A stretch of DNA of 64,000 nt from Actinoplanes lobatus (GTDB lineage Bacteria; Actinomycetota; Actinomycetes; Mycobacteriales; Micromonosporaceae). Below the pieces are notes generated by a model. The model was given only the letters and a program-made list of their open reading frames with translations. It was not told where the DNA came from and did not search any database. The stretch covers positions 3,539,001 through 3,603,000 of the forward strand of contig NZ_JACHNC010000001.1 of NCBI RefSeq assembly GCF_014205215.1, given 5' to 3'. This document shows, one piece after another, positions 1 through 7,104 of this stretch. The translations under genes were made by a program, and so were the position numbers. Each line of letters begins with the position of its first letter. Positions within the stretch are counted from its first letter, which is position 1.

Positions 1-1268
1 ACGGCGATCACACCGGTGCCGGTGTGCGTGATCGGGACACCGGTCAGGGTGACGCCGGTGGCCAGTTCGAGCAGCGGGGCAGAGCCGGGGATGCGGTCGG
101 AGGCGGCCAGGCTCGGGCTGCCCGTGATCGTCATGGTGGTGCCGCCGGTGAGACCGGACGCCAGCGACGTGGACTCTGAGCCGTCCTCGCAGGGCCAGTA
201 GCCGACCATCAGCGGCAGGTTGACGGCCCCGGTGGCCTCGCGGAACAGCGGCGAGCGCACCGGTTCGCTCGGCAGTTTGAGACGGCGCAGCCAGCCGCCG
301 ATCTCGACGGACGCCCAGCGCTTGCGCCCGCTGGTGGTCCAACGGGTAGGCCAGTCCGCGATCTCACCAGAGGCACGACAGTCGAAGTCGCGGATCTCGG
401 CGTCGCCGACGAGACTCCAGGTGCGGCCCGCCGAGTCTGCAAACGAGGTGGCTCCGACGCTCTGGGCGGTGAAGTCGGGGTTGGCCACCACCGTTCCGCC
501 GATGCCGGACCGGACCTGGAGGGCGTGCAGCCGGCCGACGACCGGATCGATTGGCAGCGCCAGCGAGGTACCCGACACGAGCGTGGCCGTGGACGCGAAG
601 ATACTGGTGGTGCCCGCGGTGACGACCGGGTCACCGAGCTGTGTCCATGAACCGCTGATCGTGTCGGACGTGTAGAAAACAACGGTGTGGCCGGCGGCCC
701 CGTTGTTGACATCCAGGGTGGCGCGGAGAGCGATCCGGCCGTCCCCGGCGGGCACGATGGCCTCGGTGGAGCTGACCTCGATCACGGCGGCGAACGTGCC
801 GTCTGAGCTCCACCGCAGCCACATGATCATGTTGTCGTCGACCCACCACGACCACGACCTTTGGTTGCCGGTCGTGAGGTACTTCTCGGCCAGCGGCAGG
901 CCGAGTTCACGCTGCCAGTGCAGCGGCTGCACGTCGGCGCGCACGTCCAGGTCCCCGGTGATGTCCAGGCTGGCGTGGTCCGGTGTGGAGACATAGGCGT
1001 CGTCGTCGGGCAGCCACAGGTGGGTGTCGTCGGGCACGATCCCGCGCGCCGGGACCGCCCGGCCCAGGTGCCCGAAGTACGGGCCCCGCGGGTTCCGCGC
1101 CGACAGCGAGCCGTCGTCGTTACGCAGCTTGAGGCTGCACAGGAGCGGGTCGGCAACCGCCGCGTCCTTCTGGCGGCCACCGGTGATCCGGGCCGGCTCA
1201 TCGGTGTGCGCCGACACCGTCGTCCAGGTGCCGTCGATGTAGATCTGGGCTGCGAACGGGGCGTCCAC
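1..1268 (-). CDS. Minor tail protein, C-terminus beyond the window
   Basis: Open frame running off the left edge; about 422 residues are visible. The GTG start at 1268 has a good AGGAGG five bases upstream and lies just after the tape measure stop. The N-terminus (DAPFAAQIYIDG) reads like a siphophage distal-tail or baseplate protein. Further in, segments such as WSWWVDDNMIMWLRW suggest a jelly-roll or LamG-like fold. A gene directly downstream of the tape measure normally encodes Dit or Tal-type minor tail proteins, which fits. The assignment to a particular minor tail class is inference from position and composition. Confidence 0.7.
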   Translation of the reverse strand, partial: MDAPFAAQIYIDGTWTTVSAHTDEPARITGGRQKDAAVADPLLCSLKLRNDDGSLSARNPRGPYFGHLGRAVPARGIVPDDTHLWLPDDDAYVSTPDHASLDITGDLDVRADVQPLHWQRELGLPLAEKYLTTGNQRSWSWWVDDNMIMWLRWSSDGTFAAVIEVSSTEAIVPAGDGRIALRATLDVNNGAAGHTVVFYTSDTISGSWTQLGDPVVTAGTTSIFASTATLVSGTSLALPIDPVVGRLHALQVRSGIGGTVVANPDFTAQSVGATSFADSAGRTWSLVGDAEIRDFDCRASGEIADWPTRWTTSGRKRWASVEIGGWLRRLKLPSEPVRSPLFREATGAVNLPLMVGYWPCEDGSESTSLASGLTGGTTMTITGSPSLAASDRIPGSAPLLELATGVTLTGVPITHTGTGVIA

Positions 1269-1280
1269 CGGCACCTCCTG

Positions 1281-3737
1281 CTATTGGCCGAGGACGACCT
1301 GGACGTTGCCCCCGCGAGGCTTGATCGCGCCGCGCAGGATCTCGATGAGGAAGTCATCGACCGCGGAACCGCTGCTGCGTAGCTCCAGGACGGTGCGGCC
1401 GAGCATCTGCTGGAGCCGGCTGAGTGGGATGACCGCCTCGTCCTGGCCGCCCTCGCCGATGACGGCGAGGCGTCCGCCGGGTGTGGCCGGCACGATGCCG
1501 CCCTGAGCCAGGCGCGGGATGTTCGGGGTATCCAGGCGCATCGGTGGCCAGGACATGCCCATGAAGCTGCCGCCGGGGATCCCGAAGCTGAGGCCGTTCC
1601 AGCCGTCGATCACGTAGTTGATCGCCGACTTGAACGCCGTCTTGATGCCGTTCCACATGCCGGACGCCTTCTTGGAGATCTTGCCCGGCAGCTTCTCGAA
1701 CCAGGTCATCATGGCGTCCCACTTGCCCACGACCCAGTCCTTGGCCGCGCCCGCCGCGTCCTTCACCTTCTGCCACCACTTCGGCGCGTTCTTCCCGACC
1801 CAGGAGATGGCGTCGCCGACTGCCCCGATCACGTTCTTGATCGCTTCGATCTTCTCGGCGGCCAGATCCACGGCGACACCCACCACCGTCATCACCGGCC
1901 CGACGATCGGACCGATCTTCTCCATCAGCTCGATGAACTTGCTGGTGTAGTCCGTCAGCTTCGTCCAGAAATCCTGGATCTTCTTCTGGTTCTCCGGATC
2001 CGCCAACCAGGCACGGACCTTCTCCAACGCGCCCTGGAAGCTATCGAGGGGATTCTTCTCCTCGGCGCTGCCCCAGATGATGCCGAAAAGCTCGCCGACG
2101 ATCCCGACCACGGTCTTACCGATGGACATCACCTGGCGGAAGAACCCAGCTGCGGTCTTGAAGAACGACTCCAACTTGCCGCTGTCGTCGGCCTCCTGGA
2201 TCCACGTCGAGAAGTCCTTGATCAGCCCGCTGAACTCGTCACCCAGGGCATCGATGAACGGAGCAGCAGCCGCACTCAGACGTCCCCATGCATCCACGAA
2301 CGGGCCGGACAGCGCCCCTCCGACCTTTCCGACCAGCCGCTCGAAGGCGGCCATCCCGGTGTTCATGTTCTCGATGAACTTGGGCTTGGATGCCGACTCG
2401 GCCGCAGTGTGGAAGATCCCGTTGACCGTAGTGGCCATGCTGCCGAGCCGCTCCTTGAGCGTGCCCTTCCACGCGTCCGCAAGCTTCGTGATCTGCGGCC
2501 CGACCCCGGCGAACAACTTCTCCTGCACGTGAAGCCGCAGTTCCTCGAACGCTGGCTTCAGTTTCTTGATCGCCCGGACAGCAGCCTCAGCGGCCGGCGC
2601 CAGTTTCGTGATCGCCTGGCCGGCACCGCCACCTCCGCCACCACCGCCGGACTTCCGGGCCTGCGCCAGGGCGTGCTCAGCATCGGCGACGCCCTCAACC
2701 GCGGCCCGCTCCCGCTTGCGGGCGGCCGCCACCTCGTCGGTAGCGGCCCGGTGGCGCTCCTGGGCGGCCTTGACCTCGTCCGACCCCTTGACGCCCTTCT
2801 TGGCCGCCTCGGCCTGCTCCTGGCCGAGATCCTCGACCCGGTCTGCTGCCTCCTTCGCCGAGTGCTTGGCCTCCCGTAGCGCCAGATCGGCCTCGACGAT
2901 CGCCTTCGGATCGCCCTTGCCCAACGCCTTGTTGTACTCGGCCTGGGCCTCGGTGACGCGCATGGCTGCCCGTTCCTGGGACAGCTGAGCGCCCTCCAGA
3001 TCGGAGGCCAGGTCGCGGAGGTTTTCGGCCGCGCGTTCCTCAGCCCGCCGAAGATCGTCCTGGGTTTCCTTGGCTCGCTGACGGGCGCGGGTCAGGTTCT
3101 CCTGGCTGGCCAGCACCTCTTCGTTGGCGTCGCGCACCCGGCGTTCGGCCTGGGCGATCTGGTAGGCAGTGTCGACCATCGCGCCACCAGATCCGCCGCT
3201 GCCGCCGGTCTTCTTGAACGCGTCGTCGAGCCCCATGAAGCCCAGCCCCAGCACGCCGGTGAGCGCGCCGAGCCCGCCGATGATCCCGGGCAACGAGCCG
3301 AGCATCCCACCGAAAACTCCGATCGCCGGCGCCGCAAACAGGGCCGCGGCGCCGACCCCCGCGATCATCGGAGCGATCGTGCCGAGCGGGCCCGCCACCT
3401 GTGACAGACCCGACTGGACGTCTTGCAGCGAGCCCACCGCGACCCTGGCGCCAGCGCCGATGCCCTGACTCAGGGCGTCGCCGAACTCGGTACCAGCGGA
3501 CACGAACCGGCCGCGTCCGTCCCGCAACCTGCCGTCAGCGCCGCGGGTGAACTCTTCGCCACCGCGGCGGCCGGCATCGCCCCACCGGCGAGCGATGCCG
3601 GCCGCCGCGGTGGCCGCGTCGCCCTCCATCGCCTGGCCGGTCTGCCGCGCCTTGCGCCGCCCGTCGTCGAGGCCTTTCTCCAGTTGCCGATTGTCGGTGC
3701 GGAGGATGGCGACCAGTTCGCCCAGCTTGAGTGCCAT
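1281..3737 (-). CDS. Tail tape measure protein
   Basis: An 818-residue protein that sets tail length and is ejected with DNA in siphophages. The N-terminal ~110 residues hold a lysine/arginine-rich helix, followed by Gly/Ala-rich hydrophobic stretches (about 130-175). A long Glu/Lys/Ala coiled coil spans about 190-370 (repeats like AERRVRDANEE), then a Gly-rich hinge and further amphipathic helices with Trp-rich patches. The ATG follows AGGAGG by five bases. The gene lies between the tail chaperones and the first minor tail gene, the canonical place. At 818 residues it predicts a tail of roughly 120 nm by the usual ~1.5 Å per residue rule (inference). Confidence 0.9.
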   Translation of the reverse strand: MALKLGELVAILRTDNRQLEKGLDDGRRKARQTGQAMEGDAATAAAGIARRWGDAGRRGGEEFTRGADGRLRDGRGRFVSAGTEFGDALSQGIGAGARVAVGSLQDVQSGLSQVAGPLGTIAPMIAGVGAAALFAAPAIGVFGGMLGSLPGIIGGLGALTGVLGLGFMGLDDAFKKTGGSGGSGGAMVDTAYQIAQAERRVRDANEEVLASQENLTRARQRAKETQDDLRRAEERAAENLRDLASDLEGAQLSQERAAMRVTEAQAEYNKALGKGDPKAIVEADLALREAKHSAKEAADRVEDLGQEQAEAAKKGVKGSDEVKAAQERHRAATDEVAAARKRERAAVEGVADAEHALAQARKSGGGGGGGGAGQAITKLAPAAEAAVRAIKKLKPAFEELRLHVQEKLFAGVGPQITKLADAWKGTLKERLGSMATTVNGIFHTAAESASKPKFIENMNTGMAAFERLVGKVGGALSGPFVDAWGRLSAAAAPFIDALGDEFSGLIKDFSTWIQEADDSGKLESFFKTAAGFFRQVMSIGKTVVGIVGELFGIIWGSAEEKNPLDSFQGALEKVRAWLADPENQKKIQDFWTKLTDYTSKFIELMEKIGPIVGPVMTVVGVAVDLAAEKIEAIKNVIGAVGDAISWVGKNAPKWWQKVKDAAGAAKDWVVGKWDAMMTWFEKLPGKISKKASGMWNGIKTAFKSAINYVIDGWNGLSFGIPGGSFMGMSWPPMRLDTPNIPRLAQGGIVPATPGGRLAVIGEGGQDEAVIPLSRLQQMLGRTVLELRSSGSAVDDFLIEILRGAIKPRGGNVQVVLGQ

Positions 3738-3746
3738 CCCGGCCTC

Positions 3747-4471
3747 CTACTCGTCGTCGACGGGCTCGTGCTCCTCGGCAGGCGACCGGAGGGCGCGGGC
3801 GATCCGGGTCTTGGGTTCGCTGAGCAGCTGCACGATCCGGGTTTGCAGCCACCGCCAGGACCGGGCACGCATCAGCGCCCGGTCCTCGACGTCCACGCCG
3901 TACTCGCTGTGGAGGTCGGCCTCGATCAGCGCCCAGTGGGAGAGCAGCTGCTCCCAGGTGATTACCGGCCCCGACGGCTCTTGCGCCTCGGGCGGGATGT
4001 CGTACCACTCGTAGAGGCCGGTGGCTTCGTCTCGCCGTCCGCGGCCGTACTGGTCCCGCCAGCCCGCTCCAGTGCCCGTTTCTCCGCCCGGTTGTTCCCC
4101 GGGCGCAGGACATTTGGGTCGCCACCGGCCAGCCAGTAGGTCTCGGCCTCGGTCTCGCCGACGCTGATCCAGATGAAGGCGGTCGCCGAGCAGAACTCGA
4201 TGTAGGCGTCCGGGACGCCGTCCCGGACCATCTCGTCGTAGGCGGTACCGAGGACCCGCTGAGCCAAGGTCATCTTGCCCGGCAGTTCGGGCAGGTCCGC
4301 CTCGTCGACGTCCTCCCGGCTTCGGGCGGTCGCGATGGTGCGGCACCACAGGCCGAGCTCGGCCGACGCCAGCGGGATCGTGTACTCCCGCTGGACCTTG
4401 TCGCGGTCGGGGGCCGTGAGCACCAGCCCTGGCGAGAAGAACTCGTTGAGGGCGCCGAGCTTGGTCGCCAC
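3747..4471 (-). CDS. Tail assembly chaperone G-T fusion made by -1 frameshift
   Basis: The predicted long product starts at 4471, reads the G frame for 125 codons, slips back one base at the CCCGGGG heptamer, then reads 116 more codons to the stop at 3747, giving about 241 residues. The -1 frame has no plausible independent start and encodes a T-like domain (TWEQLLSHWALIEADLHSEY and later RSWRWLQTRIVQLL), typical of siphophage T regions. In lambda-like phages G and G-T proteins bind the tape measure and recruit tail tube subunits. Gene order (tube, G/GT, tape measure) matches. That slippage occurs at this heptamer is inference from frame geometry. Confidence 0.8.
3962..4471 (-). CDS. Tail assembly chaperone G (unshifted product)
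   Basis: A 169-residue product of normal decoding, with an acidic helical N-terminal domain (about 1-120) and a low-complexity Ser/Thr/Arg tail (TTSRPRRKSRRGR) that looks like out-of-frame coding. This is the usual signature of a frame that is only used past the slip site in a minority of products. It begins two bases after the tail tube gene and overlaps the T frame. Expected to work in the cytoplasm with the G-T fusion during tail assembly and to be absent from virions. Confidence 0.8.
   Translation of the reverse strand: MATKLGALNEFFSPGLVLTAPDRDKVQREYTIPLASAELGLWCRTIATARSREDVDEADLPELPGKMTLAQRVLGTAYDEMVRDGVPDAYIEFCSATAFIWISVGETEAETYWLAGGDPNVLRPGNNRAEKRALERAGGTSTAADGETKPPASTSGTTSRPRRKSRRGR
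4097..4103 (-). promoter_or_regulatory. Programmed -1 ribosomal slippery heptamer
   Basis: The minus strand reads C CCG GGG in the G frame, codons 124-125, a perfect X XXY YYZ heptamer. Slippage here joins the G frame to the T-like frame without a stop codon in between. No other X XXY YYZ site was seen in the overlap region. Confidence 0.7.
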
Positions 4472-4472
4472 G

Positions 4473-5225
4473 TCAGCTGATCACCAGGTCGTCGGCGGTC
4501 GTGTTCGGGCTGGCACCAGCCGGTGTGGTGACGACCGCGTCCCGGGTGCCAGCCGTGAGTGCGGGCTTCGTCGCCACGATCAGCCCGTCGTTGACGACCA
4601 CGAAGTTGGTCGCGGCCACGCCACCGAACGTCACGGCCGTCGCACCGGTGAGCTGGTATCCGAAGATCTGGATCAGGCCACCAGCGGCGGTACCGGCCGT
4701 AGCCGGCGACAGGCTGGTGATCGCCGGGAGCGCAGAGCCTGCCGGGTTGGTGATGTCGCTCAAGCCGCCCTGGCCCTTGAGGACGATGTCGATGACCCGG
4801 CGTCCCTTACCGCCCGACTGCTTCCATTCCTTTACATACACCCGGCCCTCGCTGGAGTGGCCGTCGTCCAGGCCGTCGCGGTTGTAGATGCGCGCCCCGA
4901 ACTCGCAGGCCTGCGCCGATGCGGCACGCAGCGCCTTGAATTTGGCCCGCAGGAAGGCGTGCTGGGTGTCGATGGCCGAGCCGGTCAGGGTGGTCGAGTA
5001 GGCCAGCTTGACCTCCAACTGCCAGCCGTACCCGGTCACCGCATCCCGTTCGGCGCCGTCGTCCTCGTACGCCTCGTCGTCCTCGGTCCTGACGGTTTCG
5101 GCGAGCTTGAGCTCCTCGATGCCCATCAACTGGAAGTAGGAGGACGTGGGGTAGGTGGCGGTGTCGATGTCGAGTCGGTGTGTGCGGGACAGGTCGGTGA
5201 CGCGGGTGGTGGGTGTGGTCGACAT
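4473..5225 (-). CDS. Major tail (tube) protein with C-terminal IPT/Ig-like domain
   Basis: A 250-residue protein. Residues ~1-160 resemble siphophage tail tube subunits (early ...SYFQLMGIEELKLAET, a central QLEVKLAYSTT strand). Residues ~165-250 form an IPT/TIG-like immunoglobulin domain (ITSLSPATAG, then IFGYQLTGATAVTFGG), a common surface decoration of tail tubes. The ATG overlaps nothing and follows AGGAGG. It lies between the tail terminator and the chaperones, the standard place. The Ig-like part may bind carbohydrate or host surface, but that is only family knowledge. Confidence 0.85.
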   Translation of the reverse strand: MSTTPTTRVTDLSRTHRLDIDTATYPTSSYFQLMGIEELKLAETVRTEDDEAYEDDGAERDAVTGYGWQLEVKLAYSTTLTGSAIDTQHAFLRAKFKALRAASAQACEFGARIYNRDGLDDGHSSEGRVYVKEWKQSGGKGRRVIDIVLKGQGGLSDITNPAGSALPAITSLSPATAGTAAGGLIQIFGYQLTGATAVTFGGVAATNFVVVNDGLIVATKPALTAGTRDAVVTTPAGASPNTTADDLVIS

Positions 5226-5234
5226 GCGAGCCTC

Positions 5235-5687
5235 CTAGTCGGTGTTGTTCGCCGTGGGCCGCATGGCATCCACGAAAAAGTTCTCGCTTCGTTCCCAGCG
5301 ACGTGAGCCGTCCTGACCGAGCGACGTGTACGAGGTGCGGCTGACACTGACGACCGGGATATCGCCCCAGACCAGACCGGACGCGCCGTCGAGCGCGTCG
5401 AAGACGGCGTCGGCCAGGTCATCGCAGTCCCGCGGGTCCGGGCCCGCGCGGAGGCGGATCTGTACGCCGGTGCGGTGGTCCGCCAGCCCAGGCAGGTTGG
5501 TGCCGACCGGGTACGCGGTGATCGTCACCAGGCGGTCCGGCTGGTCGGGGATGGCCCGGATGGCGATCGCTGTGTCGTCGTCGGCGTAGCTGGTGCCGGT
5601 GGGGTCCCAGGTGCCGATGTCGGCGTCGGCCAGGTGCTCGGCGAGGCCGGTCAGTAGCCGGCTGGTCCAGCCGTCGCCTGTGGCCAC
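5235..5687 (-). CDS. Tail terminator / minor structural protein
   Basis: A 150-residue protein with the features of siphophage tail terminators: an opening amphipathic helix (TSRLLTGLAEHLADADIG), a central VQIRLRAGPDPRD strand followed by the helix DLADAVFDALDG, and a C-terminal RRWERSENFFVDAMR strand. Terminators cap the tail tube and join it to the head. It is two bases from the previous gene and directly upstream of the tube gene. Confidence 0.75.
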   Translation of the reverse strand: MATGDGWTSRLLTGLAEHLADADIGTWDPTGTSYADDDTAIAIRAIPDQPDRLVTITAYPVGTNLPGLADHRTGVQIRLRAGPDPRDCDDLADAVFDALDGASGLVWGDIPVVSVSRTSYTSLGQDGSRRWERSENFFVDAMRPTANNTD

Positions 5688-5688
5688 C

Positions 5689-6054
5689 TCAGTCTCCGAT
5701 CGTGTCGCGGAGCGGGCCGGCGAGCAGGGCGAGCATGGTGTCCCGCTCGGTGCTCATGGGCTCCTCCAAATATTTGGCCTGCCTGCCCGCATCGTGGCGC
5801 CAGGTCAGCTCCTCGTGCTGGCGTGCGGCGTAGGGGCGGTCGTAGGAGACTGCGGCGGCCTGCTCGTCGGCGTCCGTACTGACCTCGCCGGACCGCTCGA
5901 GGTCGCCCTCCTCCAACGGGGCCAGAGCTGAGGACACCTGGAGCAGGTGTTCCGCGGCCAGCTCGAGGCCGTCCATGGAGGCGCCTGTGAGTGCGGCGAG
6001 GATGCGGTCGTCGTCCCAGCTCAGCTCAAAGGAGTCGCCACGCTCGACGTCCAC
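5689..6054 (-). CDS. HK97 gp10-like / minor capsid head-tail protein
   Basis: A 121-residue protein. The central YDRPYAARQHEELTWRH and the following GRQAKYLEEPM are the hallmark of gp10-like and Minor_capsid_2-type connector proteins. The N-terminal half is acidic. It is the fourth gene of the connector cluster and starts with ATG three bases after its neighbour's stop. Likely located at the head-tail interface. Confidence 0.75.
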   Translation of the reverse strand: MDVERGDSFELSWDDDRILAALTGASMDGLELAAEHLLQVSSALAPLEEGDLERSGEVSTDADEQAAAVSYDRPYAARQHEELTWRHDAGRQAKYLEEPMSTERDTMLALLAGPLRDTIGD

Positions 6055-6057
6055 CGG

Positions 6058-6411
6058 CTACTCCAGACTCAGCTCTTGGTGCTCGGGGAGGGCGAGGCCG
6101 GGGGCGAGCAGCCGGGCAACGGCGATGATCCGGGCCGGGCGGGATCGCCAGGGGATGACGGCGAGGGAGCCCGGCTTGATCTCGGGGTTGAGCGGTGCAA
6201 ACACCGTGCTGCTGCTGAGGTGCTCGCTGCCGTACGCGTCGACGGTCTGCACGACGACAGCGCGGCGGACGTCCTCGATCACGCACGGGGTGAGGTCGAT
6301 GGCGTCCGCGTAGGTGTCGCCGTAGGCGCCGGAGCCGGTGTACTGCTGCACCGTGACCGCGGTGGCCATCGCGTCGGGGATGTTGGCGGCGACGAACTCT
6401 TCCCACGTCAC
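6058..6411 (-). CDS. Head-tail stopper/connector protein
   Basis: 117 residues, using the GTG at 6411 that forms a GTGA overlap with the upstream gene's stop. An ATG-only search would miss the start and add an unrelated Arg-rich extension. The sequence (e.g. IEDVRRAVVVQTVDAYG, then PGSLAVIPWRSRPARIIAVAR) is beta-rich, like small SPP1 gp16-type stoppers. Function is inferred from size, fold type and position between adaptor and gp10-like genes. Confidence 0.6.
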   Translation of the reverse strand: MTWEEFVAANIPDAMATAVTVQQYTGSGAYGDTYADAIDLTPCVIEDVRRAVVVQTVDAYGSEHLSSSTVFAPLNPEIKPGSLAVIPWRSRPARIIAVARLLAPGLALPEHQELSLE

Positions 6412-7088
6412 CAGTTCACCCACCGCTCTCCGGGGCCTTGCCCGGTCAGCCCGGCGGTCTGGAGGGTGAGCCACGCCTGGTCGACGAGCCCATTCGTACG
6501 CGGCACCGGGGTAGTGGAGCCGGACGCCTTCGTGACCTGGATCTTGCCGATGGTGAAGTTCGTGGCCGTGGTGGTGACTCCGCCGAGGCCGGTGCTGTCG
6601 CCGTCCTGCTGGGCGCCGGCGATCTGCTCCAGTGAGGCCTGCTTGAGTGCGGCGATGACGTCCGCGTTCTCGACGTCGTAAACGGCGCACAGGAGCGCCC
6701 GGTCGATCTCCCGGGCTGCCCGGATGAGCAGGGTGTCCGCATTGTCGGGCAGCGGGGACAGGATGTTGGACAGGTCAGCCTGGCTCGCGTACGCACCGGT
6801 GGGCGGGGTGGTGAGCGTGCTCCCGTCGACCACCGCGAACGCCCCGTAGACGATGTCGGTGACCGGGCCGGACACCGACACGCTGTACGTCCACTGGCCG
6901 GTGCTCCCGGGGGCGAACGTGGCGGCCCGGTAGACGCCCGTGGACGGCGTGGAGACCGCGGGGACCACGGGACTGCCGGTCGCCGGGGTGGCTGTGAAGA
7001 CGACGGTGGCCCCGGCGGTGAGCGCCCCGTCCCGGTCGTAGACGGTGTGCTCCAGGTTCACCCCGGCGCCGAACACGTATCTGGGCAC
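6408..7088 (-). CDS. Head-tail adaptor with N-terminal Ig-like domain
   Basis: 226 residues. Positions ~10-100 are beta-rich and Ig-like (GALTAGATVVFTATPATGS, GQWTYSVSVSG). Positions ~105-226 are helical and resemble connector adaptors (ADTLLIRAAREIDRALL, then VIAALKQASLEQIAGAQQDGD). Adaptors bind the portal ring and start the neck. Start ATG at 7088; its stop overlaps the next gene as GTGA. Confidence 0.65.
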   Translation of the reverse strand: MPRYVFGAGVNLEHTVYDRDGALTAGATVVFTATPATGSPVVPAVSTPSTGVYRAATFAPGSTGQWTYSVSVSGPVTDIVYGAFAVVDGSTLTTPPTGAYASQADLSNILSPLPDNADTLLIRAAREIDRALLCAVYDVENADVIAALKQASLEQIAGAQQDGDSTGLGGVTTTATNFTIGKIQVTKASGSTTPVPRTNGLVDQAWLTLQTAGLTGQGPGERWVNW

Positions 7089-7104
7089 GGGCGCCTCCAG
7101 GAGG

